Origin: Zygnema cylindricum
Lineage: Eukaryota; Streptophyta; Zygnematophyceae; Zygnematales; Zygnemataceae
Reading direction: 5' to 3'
NCBI GenBank assembly: GCA_037447655.1
Contig: JBBHKE010000905.1
Span: 1-64,000, forward strand
Length of the DNA stretch: 64,000 nt
The translations under genes were made by a program, and so were the position numbers. The notes below the pieces were generated by a model, which was given only the letters and a program-made list of their open reading frames with translations, searched no databases and had not been told where the DNA came from. This document shows positions 21,280 to 30,815 of this stretch, piece after piece. Each line of letters begins with the position of its first letter. The stretch's first letter is position 1.

Positions 21280-21465
21280 AATCTTCAAGTGAGGCGACCC
21301 AGTTTATGCGAAATCCCAAGGGTTCCCTGTCCGATTACCCCACCTCCACCACCGACAAAAGAGGATTGGCAAAGAATAATCAAGGCACTCACTGAACAAT
21401 TGGCCGCCCAACAAACATAAGTGGCGAGGCTCACTCGGGAGTTGTCTCAAAAAAAATTGTGGTAA

Positions 21466-22239
21466 TCGGTATATTTATGATTTGCAATTTTTTGAGGGTT
21501 TCTTTCTATTCTTATCTTGTCATCGCTAACCCACCCACTCAATATGTTATTGTTATGAATTTGTTGTTTATGTTGAATATACCGACGACAGAGGATCATC
21601 CATAAAGCAGCGACGAATTCCAGTCGTCCCTGAACCATGATTCCATTGTGGTGACAGTCGTTTGTCGCAAAATTAGCGACGACAGATTGTCGTCGCCTAT
21701 TTGAGCAACGAGCAGCTATCGTAGCTGAAATACGTGTCATGCTTTAAGATGTCGGCGGGTATAATTGAGCCGACCCATACTAATTATGTCTTAGTGACGT
21801 AACAGGTCTGTATAGGAGCGTACAACACGAAATACAGACAAGACAAGGACCGGATCATGTACTCATGTACGGTACAGAGTGAATGCTATACGGAACCCAC
21901 ATGGAACCGGATTGCGGAACGAAATTAGATGCCCCAAACTCAACGGCTCCGAACGTTACAAATGTCGAAGTCGTGGACACTCGGAGGTTTTTGCATTTAT
22001 TTTGCTTAGCGTAGGGAGGGTTTTTATCCTCGAGGTGTAGATATAAGGCATCTGGAGGCGGCCACGTAGCTACCGTCTCTAGAAATTGGCAACGTTTGAG
22101 CATAGAAACCTGCACGCTCAGAGACACATAGGAATTAGTGTAGCTGTACGGCTAGAACAAAGCATAGGATAAATGCCAAATGGCAAGTAAGAACCATTTG
22201 CAAATTTAACACAGGAATCCAACATTGTGAAGTTGTCGT
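21466..22239. other. Non-coding stretch, no gene seen
   Basis: No reading frame with recognisable content is present. The left part is T-rich and could be the 3' region of the preceding frame. The part from about 21790 has the flavour of LTR sequence (ACTCATGTACGGTACAGAG), but I found no matching partner. Element I is inserted at its right end (duplication TTTCT, 22240-22244). Confidence 0.5.
21676..21696. other. Perfect 9-bp hairpin
   Basis: GCGACGACA and TGTCGTCGC are exact inverted repeats around the loop GAT. It is surrounded by further CGACGAC/GTCGTCG motifs (21582-21696). No known role; not followed by a T run. Confidence 0.6.
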
Positions 22240-22244
22240 TTTCT

Positions 22245-23426
22245 TGTTGGAATTCAAGTATTTTCTAGGTCTAGAGATTGCAAAATAAAAAGCAAATAGA
22301 AGATATTGACAGCCTCTCTCTAACTCCTAACTCAAGTCACCACACTCGTCGCAGTCACTGAAGACTGGAGGAGTTAGCCATGGCTGCCTGTGCTGTCCAA
22401 AGAGAGACATGCAATAGTTTCATTGGGTTTTCTAAAAGGTAGCTTGACGGAGCCAGGATTTGATCCTAGTACCTACCGTACGTCAATTTCGCAATAGCCG
22501 GTTACCTTATCCTAATAGTCTAGGTCATGCGATAGAGTATATGGGGTATGATAGTTATATAAACACTTACATTTAGACTAATTCATTTAACGGGAACTAT
22601 ATACATAATGCATAGAAACAGTTGTGTAAAGTACGAAGTACGGTTACGAAATAAATACCGCGCATTTTGTTTGACATCGAAAAGAATACCGCCCAAGTAT
22701 TTATGACGGCTACGATTGAAAATCCGGATTTGATCAGACGGCCGCGACGGATGCTGAGATCGCGGAATAGGATTTTGGCGGTTTGCAATCACCGCCACAT
22801 CGAATAATATGTGGCAAAACCACATTGGATTGCGGCAACTCCGATGATTACGGAAACGAATCTGGATATGACATGTGTCGACATTTTGGCCATGTCGTAC
22901 GATGGCCGTACAAAAAGTTCACCGGCACCTCTACTTTTCTGTACGACACAGTATTTTAATTGGTGCCGTACTTCAGTAGATAGAGTTTTAGAGGGAGATA
23001 GGACTTAGAAAAATTTGGTAGATAGGACCCTCTCTTTGAGAGAGCTTCTGTACAAAAGGTCATCTTTGACCATTCATAATAATCAATTTACTTAACCATT
23101 TTCAATGATTCTTTTTGCTGCGGACTCAGGGGAGTCCACGCTACACAGGGGTGTAGTCGGTCAGAGTTTTTGTCTGTCAGGGTGGCTGCCTTTCTAAGGG
23201 AAAGTCAAAGTGGGTGAATGTGTCCAAATCTCATATTCTAACTTTGCATTCTGTGGTGGTACTGAGCACACAGAAAGTGTTATTTCACAAGGGTGAATCT
23301 ATATTGGGGTTTTGACTGTCAAAGGGTCAGTTATTTGGGTTTATATCAAGTTAGGTGTCGGCATTATCTAGATTAGCTTCTTTGGATATGCCTACTTTGA
23401 GGGCCAATGGAGGTCTCACAGTTTCA
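22245..23426 (+). repeat. 5' LTR of element I
   Basis: It runs from TGTTGGAATTCAAG to CACAGTTTCA and is nearly identical to 32688-33872. An antisense T-arm-like CCAGGATTTGATCCTAG lies at 22453-22469. The ATG of Gag (about 23406) is inside the LTR, followed by GAGGTCTCA. Confidence 0.92.
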
Positions 23427-23440
23427 GGTTATGGGCCCAC
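23427..23440 (+). promoter_or_regulatory. Primer-binding site of I, interrupted
   Basis: GGTTATGGGCCCAC follows the LTR, then solo LTR J begins at 23441. The last five bases (CCCAC) are J's target duplication and are repeated at 30836-30840. J therefore landed exactly inside the primer-binding site. Confidence 0.85.
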
Positions 23441-23895
23441 TGTTGATATTTGTGTATTTTCTAGGTCTGTAAATAGGATAGAAAAAGGCAGAGGCAGTCC
23501 GCCTCTAACTCCCCTCTCCAAGCCCCCACACTTGTTGTAGTCACTGAAGGCTAGACAGGGAGCTAGAGCCATGGCTGCCTAAGCTCTCTAGAGAAGACAG
23601 GGGGTAAATTAGTTAGACTTACCAAAAGTTAGTTGACGGACCCAGGAATTGATCCTAGTACCTGCCGTCTTTAATCAATCATAGCCGGTAGCTTTAACTG
23701 CTTACACTTGGGCTAGTATTAAGACATATAAGGTTTGATAATTATTTATTTAGTTACACGTAGACTTTATCATTTAACTGGAAATATATACGTAGTGCAT
23801 AGATACAGTTATACATAGTACAGAGTACGATTTAATGTATATAAAACGGATACCGACATTTGTTTCGAACACGAAACAAATACCGCGCACGTATT

Positions 23896-24785
23896 TGAAA
23901 TTCCGTGGTCTCCATTGACCCACAGAATGAGCAGCCTATGTAAAGCCTCTAGGATAATATTTGCCCCTTCTACTTTCCCGCTGAATAAGCGCCGCCCAGG
24001 CACACAAATATTCTGACCACTTTCACCCCTGTGAGGACAAGACTCCCCTGAGTCAAACGCAAAAAGAATCACTGAATTTGCTCACCTGAGCAGTAAGTTA
24101 TGGCTGGTCAAAGATGACCTTTATTGTTACAAGCTCTCTTAGAGAGAGAGGTACCTAAATATTACTAAGTCTCGGTCTGCCTACTCACGACTACCTACTA
24201 TTAAACCCTAGTCCAATAGGAACACTATAAAGTACAAGAAGGTACAATGGGCGATGTACTTATTGTACGACCATTGTACGACAAGGTCTACAAGGTGACA
24301 CCTATCATATCGGAAGCCATGGTTCCTCCTCCCATCTTCTCCGGTATCAAATAATGTGGCGCCACGTGGCACCGCGTGACGCTATCTCCGTATGCCGCCA
24401 AAAAGCTCACTTCGCATGGCGGCTATAATGCCGGCCGTCGGATCAAAACATGTTTTACACGGTTCAGATTCGCGTACATGTAGAAATTACTCCTTTTGGT
24501 TAGTCTGCTGTTAATTAGCTGTTTCGTTAATGTTTATATATTTATGAAACCCGTCACGTGTATCGTTTCGTAACGCCTTAATGATTAAGGCGTTAGGCTA
24601 CAGAGAATCTAGAGGTCACAAGTTCAAATCTAGACCTAGACATCATTTTAGTAAAATACCCTTAACTGCAAAAACTGCCACTTTCTAAATATGGCGGCAG
24701 CCATGGCGCGCCTTTGATCCTTACTCTCTTTCTTTAAAACGAAACTAAAATAGGGAAGTGAACTATTAATTACCTCTTTTCAACA
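23896..24785 (-). repeat. 3' LTR of element F
   Basis: On the reverse strand it runs from TGTTGAAAAGAGG to GAATTTCA, preceded by the polypurine tract TTAAGGGGAG (24786-24795). An antisense tRNA-like stretch AGTTCAAATCTAGACC is at about 24622-24637. It also carries CCACGTGG (24363-24370) and GTAC inverted repeats near 24230-24275. Confidence 0.93.
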
Positions 24786-24798
24786 CTCCCCTTAATTG

Positions 24799-25713
24799 CT
24801 AGTCACTTTTCAATTTTAATCCACAGTTTTCTCTGCAATAAATCAACTTAGGGGAAGGCACTGCTTTTTTCATCATGTCTGCAATCATTTCTCTATCAGT
24901 TTTATGAACCAGTTTAATAATTTTATTTTCTACCTTCTCTCTGACAAAGCTTAGTCTAATATCCATATGCTTAGCTTTGAAGTGATGTTTCGGATTAGCT
25001 GCAATCGAGATAGCAGCTTGATTATCACAAAAAACATTTTGAGTTCCAGACTTCATGAACCCAAGTTCTTCAAGAAGAGATTTAACCCACATTAATTCTT
25101 TGGTGGCAGCACAGGAAGCCATGTATTCAGCCTCCATAGTGGACTGAGCAACTACTTTTTGTTGCTTGCTACTCCAACAACATGCACCGAATCCAATTTG
25201 CAACACATATCCAGTCGTACACCTCCTTAAAGGCACATCTCCATAACTGGCATCACTCCAAGTGGTGATGTCAGTGTGCTCCCCTCCCAAATGCAACCAT
25301 AATTCCCTTGTCCCCACCAGATACCTCATCACCCTTTTGGTAGCCTCCCAATCTCTCTTTCTTGGTTCATTTAGATTTCTACTAAGGACACCTACAGCTG
25401 CAGCTATATCCGGACGGGTACAGTTCATAAAATAAATTAAACTGCCTACAATCTGCCGATAAGGGATATTTTCCATAAATTTTCTTTCTATCTCGTCCAT
25501 CTCATCATTAATGATGAATATTCCTCCCTCTTCACTCCCCTCACTCACTTTCTTCAAATCCATGGGAGTAGTACATCCGTTTGCTTTCTCCATTTGAAAT
25601 TTTTCTAGCATATTACCGATTGCTTCTTTTTGAGTGAGTCTTATAATTCTATTCCCTCTATCTCTCTCCATCTGAATTCCCAAAATGTACTTTGCTTCCC
25701 CAAGATCTTTCAT
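24799..25713 (-). CDS. Element F RT C-terminus and RNase H
   Basis: This frame of 304 residues continues Pol after a one-base deletion. It begins MKDLGEAKYILGIQMERD (RT end), then YRQIVGSLIYFMN, RNase H WSDASYGD, STMEAEYMA, CDNQAAISIAANPKHH, and the tail PSPKLIYCRENCGLK, which reaches almost to the polypurine tract. All expected RNase H motifs are present. The ATG overlaps the TGA of the upstream frame (ATGA), but this frame is the C-terminal part of the same protein rather than a separate gene. Confidence 0.92.
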   Translation of the reverse strand: MKDLGEAKYILGIQMERDRGNRIIRLTQKEAIGNMLEKFQMEKANGCTTPMDLKKVSEGSEEGGIFIINDEMDEIERKFMENIPYRQIVGSLIYFMNCTRPDIAAAVGVLSRNLNEPRKRDWEATKRVMRYLVGTRELWLHLGGEHTDITTWSDASYGDVPLRRCTTGYVLQIGFGACCWSSKQQKVVAQSTMEAEYMASCAATKELMWVKSLLEELGFMKSGTQNVFCDNQAAISIAANPKHHFKAKHMDIRLSFVREKVENKIIKLVHKTDREMIADMMKKAVPSPKLIYCRENCGLKLKSD

Positions 25714-28700
25714 ATCAAAGCTGCTTCTATTTCCCGTTTTAGTTTGTTAATTTTATCCAACGACTTGCTTAAGACCAACATATCATCCACATAAATAGCA
25801 ATAAATATCACTCCATTCTCATCCTCAAATAAATATATAGAGTGATCTGAACTAATTCTGATATACCCCAAACCGGTCAGAAATTCGTCGAGCTTTATAT
25901 TCCACTGTCGCGGGGCTTGCTTAAGCCCATAGAGTGATTTTATCAGTTTGCAAACTTTGTTTTCTTCCCCACTTTCCACGAATCCTTTCGGTTGCCTCAT
26001 GTAAATTTCTTCTTCCAACTCTCCGTGCAAAAAGGCAGTTTTAATATCCATCTGGTGGATTTCCATATCCTCCGTTGCGGCTATACTTAAAAGGATTCTA
26101 ACAGAAGGAAATTTGACTATAGGTGCAAAGGTTTCTTCGTAGTCTATCCCCTCTTTCTGTCTATAACCTTTTGCAACTAACCTAGCTTTGTACCTCTCAA
26201 TGGTATTATCCGGGTTTAATTTAAGTTTAAACACCCACTTACATCCGATCGGTTTTCGGTCCGGTGGACAATCTACCAACTCCCATGTATTGGCTTCCAT
26301 GATAGAGGCCATTTCTTCATTTATAGCTGTGATCCACCGGCTACTTTCTGGAGTGTTTATGGCCTCTATGTATGTTTGAGGTTCATCTGGGTGAGACATC
26401 TTTGTGAGTTGGTTATTTACTTGTCTTTCTTGAAGTCGTTTACTACTTCTTCTTCCCCCTTCAAAATCGGACGCCGGTATGGAAGGCATCCTTGGGTTTC
26501 GTTTTGGGAGATTTTCAGCTCCCTTGTCTTCCAATTCCGGTGTCTCATCAAGTTCCTCATCGGTTTCCACTTCGTATTGTGGCGTTGCCTCGGATGTTGT
26601 CCTTTCCTCCTTCTCCTTTGGTAGATCTGCAGATTTTTCTTTTTCTCCCTCTTCCTTCTCTTCATTTTCAAAGTCAAAGTCAGAAAACTGATCCGTTTCA
26701 AATCTGATTTTGACTTCCTTATTATATTTGAATGGATCAATGGACTTCTCTTCATTCATCACCACTATGTGTTTTACCAGAATTATATCTCTCTTTTTCA
26801 AGTCATACACTCGGTATCCTTTTGTGCTCTCATCATATCCTACAAGATATCTAGGTTTCCCTCTTCCCTCTAACTTCCATTTAGTCTTATCGGAATCCAA
26901 ACTGTAGACTTGACTTCCGAACACTCTCAAACTAGACAAATCAGGCTTTCTTCCTGTCCACCTCTCATACGGAGTTTTCTCTTTATTTGCTGAAGTTAGG
27001 ACTCTATTTTTGATGAAATTAGCATAGTTCATAGACTCAGCCCAAAACTGCAGCCCTATCCTCTTATCACTTAACATACTTCTGGACATATCTCCTAAAG
27101 TTCTATTCACTCTTTCTGCTACCCCATTTTGTTCCGGATTATAGGGAACAGTTTTCTCATGATGAATTCCTTCTTCTTTAAGATATTCTTCAAAATCCCT
27201 TGAGGTGTATTCTTTCCCATTATCACTTCTTATCTCTTTTATTGAGGTTTCATGTAGCTTTTCACTCCATACTTTATACTCTTTGAAACATCTTAATACC
27301 TCTGACTTATGTCTGAGAAAGTATACCTTCGTGTATCTAGACCAATCATCTGTGATAGTTAACATCCATCTCTTCCCCCCATGTGAAGCATACCTAGCAC
27401 GTCCCCAAACATCAGTGTGAACTAGATCTAATACTTTCTCTCTCCTAAATGTGGTTGCCTTTGGAAATGGAAGTCTATGAATCTTCCCTTGGGCACATCC
27501 ACTACAATCATCAAAGTTCTCATCATCTTCAAAAGTAATACCCTCCACTATTCCATTTTTCTTCATTTTATTTAATCTATCTAGATGCACATGCCCCAAC
27601 CTTTTATGCCAAAGCATCATCTCACTTGCACACGAGTAGAGAACACTCTTTTCATTGCAAAGTACAATTCTGAACATTCCTTGACTGCCCTTCTCAGCTA
27701 TGAAATAAACCTCATTATCAAAGCTTGCTGTGAAGATTCTTTTCCTAGTTCCTGTTTCAAACTCCTTTTCATCTAGGACAGCTGTTGAGACTAGGTTCTT
27801 GCTAAGCTGTGGAATGTAAAGAACGTCTGAGAGTGTTACAATTGAGGCATTTCCATCAACTAGAACCTTCAAGTCAACAGTTCCAACAAGACTTGTGGTT
27901 TCTACTCTACCATCTCCGTACTCTATCTCAACTGTTGGGATCTTTCTCAGTTTAGTGAACCACCGCTTATCTTTGCACATATGCATTGAAGCGCCTAAGT
28001 CTATGATCCACCCATCCTCGGGTGGATCCCTCTTACCTCCGAAAGCACACTTTTGTCTCCGTGGAATGTCGACATGCTTTTCAGTGTTTTTCGGATTTAG
28101 GAGAAGCTCCTCAAGCTCCTCTTCAGGTTCAATTTTTTCTTCCACTTCCTCATTAAGAACTTGAGTCAGGAAAGCCTTTTTCTTTCCTCCGTCCTTTAAG
28201 GTTCCTTGACCATCTTTCAGTCGAAGATCTGCAAGTCTGACACAATCTGCCATATAGTGTCCCGGTTTCTTGCAGAAGAGACATAATCCTCCTCGAAAAG
28301 TTCCTCTCCCCTGTTTATCAAATCTGCCACCTCCTTGTCCTCTTCCACCAAAGTTTCGATAGGGATCTTTCCCTCTCTCCTCATCACGCTTCCGCCAATC
28401 AGCTCTTGCAGACAATGCTTGAACACTTGGACTCCCTCTCTTAAGCTCTATGGTGCTTTCTTTCACTAAAATCATTCCCACAGTGTCATCCCAATTCCAA
28501 TTGCTATCTCCTATGTCCTGCAATCGGTTAATGATATTCTCATACTCTTCAGGTAGTTTCATCATTAATGTGTTCACTCTTTGTCTCTCAGACCATGAGT
28601 TACCTGCACTCTCTAACTCTCCAAACAATGTTCCTAAATCATTGCAATAATTATCTATACTTCCTCCCTTATAAGTATAAGCTGCAATCTTATTTTCTGC

Positions 28701-29234
28701 CAACTGTTGCTGCTGCAATGATCCACTCTTATATTTGTTAACTAGTGATATCCAAATCTGAGATGAAGATTTGACATGCATAAGGGGAATGGCAATACCC
28801 TTTGCTTCACTTTTAAGAATTAAGAGCTTAGCAACCTTGTCTTTGTAGTTCCAATTTTCATACTCTGATCTTTCGGTCTGAACCCTTGTCGTTGTTGCTG
28901 GTGGTGTTGCTGCCGGTATCGCTTTCGGCAATGGTGTTACTTGAGTTGCAACTCCTTCCTTTTCTCCTTCCATGACAATCTCTTCTCGTGCCTCATCTTC
29001 ATCCTCGGTGATGGTGGCAGCTGTTCTACCAACTGTAGAGGCAGAGGTGCCAGATAAACGTGTCCCTCCAAACCCAGGTGGAGGTGGGCATCGAATTTGT
29101 CCAGACACTATGCCCCATAGATGCTTCTCAAATAGTTCTCCCTCCATCATCATTTCCCAATAAAGAAAGTCTGATCCATCAAATATGGAAACCCTAGAGG
29201 GTGGGTCCATAACGTGAAATTCTGTGGTCTCCAT
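25710..29234 (-). CDS. Element F Gag-Pol: Gag, protease, integrase, RT
   Basis: The frame is 1174 residues and starts inside the 5' LTR (METTEF). It crosses the primer-binding site as H-V-M-D-P-P-S-R. Gag spans 1 to about 317. The zinc knuckle CLFCKKPGHYMADC is at 318-331. The protease reads D-L-G-A-S with Asp 412, Leu replacing Ser/Thr. The integrase zinc motif is at about 542-580, and its core has Asp 608, Asp 671 and Glu 707 with exactly 35 residues between the last two. RT follows from about 960 to YVDD (1148-1151). The frame ends by a one-base deletion between the RT palm and thumb. Gag and Pol share one frame without a stop between them, so particle stoichiometry must be set by other means. 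Confidence 0.95.
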   Translation of the reverse strand: METTEFHVMDPPSRVSIFDGSDFLYWEMMMEGELFEKHLWGIVSGQIRCPPPPGFGGTRLSGTSASTVGRTAATITEDEDEAREEIVMEGEKEGVATQVTPLPKAIPAATPPATTTRVQTERSEYENWNYKDKVAKLLILKSEAKGIAIPLMHVKSSSQIWISLVNKYKSGSLQQQQLAENKIAAYTYKGGSIDNYCNDLGTLFGELESAGNSWSERQRVNTLMMKLPEEYENIINRLQDIGDSNWNWDDTVGMILVKESTIELKRGSPSVQALSARADWRKRDEERGKDPYRNFGGRGQGGGRFDKQGRGTFRGGLCLFCKKPGHYMADCVRLADLRLKDGQGTLKDGGKKKAFLTQVLNEEVEEKIEPEEELEELLLNPKNTEKHVDIPRRQKCAFGGKRDPPEDGWIIDLGASMHMCKDKRWFTKLRKIPTVEIEYGDGRVETTSLVGTVDLKVLVDGNASIVTLSDVLYIPQLSKNLVSTAVLDEKEFETGTRKRIFTASFDNEVYFIAEKGSQGMFRIVLCNEKSVLYSCASEMMLWHKRLGHVHLDRLNKMKKNGIVEGITFEDDENFDDCSGCAQGKIHRLPFPKATTFRREKVLDLVHTDVWGRARYASHGGKRWMLTITDDWSRYTKVYFLRHKSEVLRCFKEYKVWSEKLHETSIKEIRSDNGKEYTSRDFEEYLKEEGIHHEKTVPYNPEQNGVAERVNRTLGDMSRSMLSDKRIGLQFWAESMNYANFIKNRVLTSANKEKTPYERWTGRKPDLSSLRVFGSQVYSLDSDKTKWKLEGRGKPRYLVGYDESTKGYRVYDLKKRDIILVKHIVVMNEEKSIDPFKYNKEVKIRFETDQFSDFDFENEEKEEGEKEKSADLPKEKEERTTSEATPQYEVETDEELDETPELEDKGAENLPKRNPRMPSIPASDFEGGRRSSKRLQERQVNNQLTKMSHPDEPQTYIEAINTPESSRWITAINEEMASIMEANTWELVDCPPDRKPIGCKWVFKLKLNPDNTIERYKARLVAKGYRQKEGIDYEETFAPIVKFPSVRILLSIAATEDMEIHQMDIKTAFLHGELEEEIYMRQPKGFVESGEENKVCKLIKSLYGLKQAPRQWNIKLDEFLTGLGYIRISSDHSIYLFEDENGVIFIAIYVDDMLVLSKSLDKINKLKREIEAALI

Positions 29235-30104
29235 TGACCCACAGAATGAGCAGCCTATGTAAAGCCTCTAGGATAATATTTGCCCCTTCTACTTTCCCGC
29301 TGAATAAGCGCCGCCCAGGCACACAAATATTCTGACCACTTTCACCCCTGTGAGGACAAGACTCCCCTGAGTCAAACGCAAAAAGAATCACTGAATTTGC
29401 TCACTTGAGCAGTAAGTTATGGCTGGTCAAAGATGACCTTTATAGTTACAAGCTCTCTTAGAGAGAGAGGTACCTAAATATTACTAAGTCTCGGTCTGCC
29501 TACTTACGACTACCTACTATTAAACTCTAGTCCAATAGGAACACTATAAAGTACAAGAAGGTACAATGGGCGATGTACTTATTGTACGACCATTGTACGA
29601 CAAGGTCTACAAGGTGACACCTATCATATCGGAAGCCATGGTTCCTCCTCCCATCTTCTCCGGTATCAAATAATGTGGCGCCACGTGGCACCGCGTGACG
29701 CTATCTCCGTATGCCGCCAAAAAGCTCACTTCGCGTGGCGGCTATAATGCCGGCCGTTGGATCAAAACATATTTTACACGGTTCAGATTCGCGTATATGC
29801 ACAAATTGCTCCTTTTGGTTAGTCTGCTGTTAATTAGCTGTTTCGTTAATGTTTATATATTTATGAAACCCGTCACGTGTATCGTTTTGTAATGCCTTAA
29901 TGATTTAGGCGTTAGGGTATAGAAAATCTAGAGGTCATAGGTTCAAATCTAGACCTAGACATCATTTTAGTAAAATACCCTTAACTGCAAAAGCTCCCAC
30001 TTTCTAAATATGGCGGCAACCATGGCGCGCCTTTGATCCTTACTCTCTTTCTTTAAAACAAAACTAAAATAGGGAAGTGAACTATTAATTACCTCTTTTC
30101 AACA
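29215..30104 (-). repeat. 5' LTR of element F
   Basis: It is the partner of 23896-24785 with the same length. The adjacent primer-binding site reads CGTTATGGACCCACC on the coding strand (29200-29214), two changes from the family consensus seen here. The first seven Gag codons lie in the LTR. Confidence 0.93.
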
Positions 30105-30815
30105 GTTTTTTTCTGACGACTACGATCGAAAACTTGTTTTGATCGGACGGCCGAAAAGGATGCCGAGATCGCAGAAGAGATTTCGGTGGTTTGCGGTCAT
30201 CGCCACATAGGATGAAACGTGGCAAAATGACATTGGATTGCGGCATCTCCGAGGATTACGTGAAAGAATCTGGAGATGACATGTGTCGACATTTTGGCCA
30301 TGTCGTACGATGGCCGTGCAGAAAGTACACCGGCACTTGTACTTTTCTGTACGACATTGTAATTTGATTCGTGCCGTACTTCAGTATATAGCGTTTTAGA
30401 GGGAGATACGACTTAGAAAAATTTGGCAGATAGGACCCTCTCTCTGAGAGAGCACCTTGTATAAATAGCTAACTTTGGCAGCCATAACTATCAAGTTACT
30501 TGACCATTTTCAGTGATTCTTTTTGCTGCCAACTTAGGGGAGTCCACGCAACACACATGTGTAGTCGGTCAGAGTTTTTGTTTGCCAGGGTGGCGGTATT
30601 TCTAAGGGAAAATCAAAGTGGGTGAATGTGTCAAAATCTCATATTCTAACTTTGTATTCTGTGGTGGAACTTTGCACACAAAAAGTCTTATTTCACAGGG
30701 GTGAAGCTATAATGGGTTTGTGATTTTCTTGGGGGTCAGTCATTTGGGTTTATATCAACTTGGAGTCGGCACTATCTGGATAAGCTTTTTTTGGATCTGC
30801 TTACTCTGAGGGCCA

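Larger units (their letters stand above)
23896..30104 (-). mobile_element. Copia element F, nearly intact
   Basis: LTRs of 890 bp each (23896-24785, 29215-30104) flank a Gag-Pol frame broken by a single frameshift. Flanks are GTATT and GTTTT, a duplication with one mismatch. By eye the LTRs differ at about 25 positions (near 3 percent). It sits inside solo LTR J and is among the youngest insertions in the window. Confidence 0.95.

Noticed and set aside
25708-25716. ATGA stop-start overlap between the two F frames, like a coupled termination-reinitiation site
   Set aside because: It cuts the RT in the middle, and the alignment with other families shows one missing base. A simple deletion explains it better than a programmed event.
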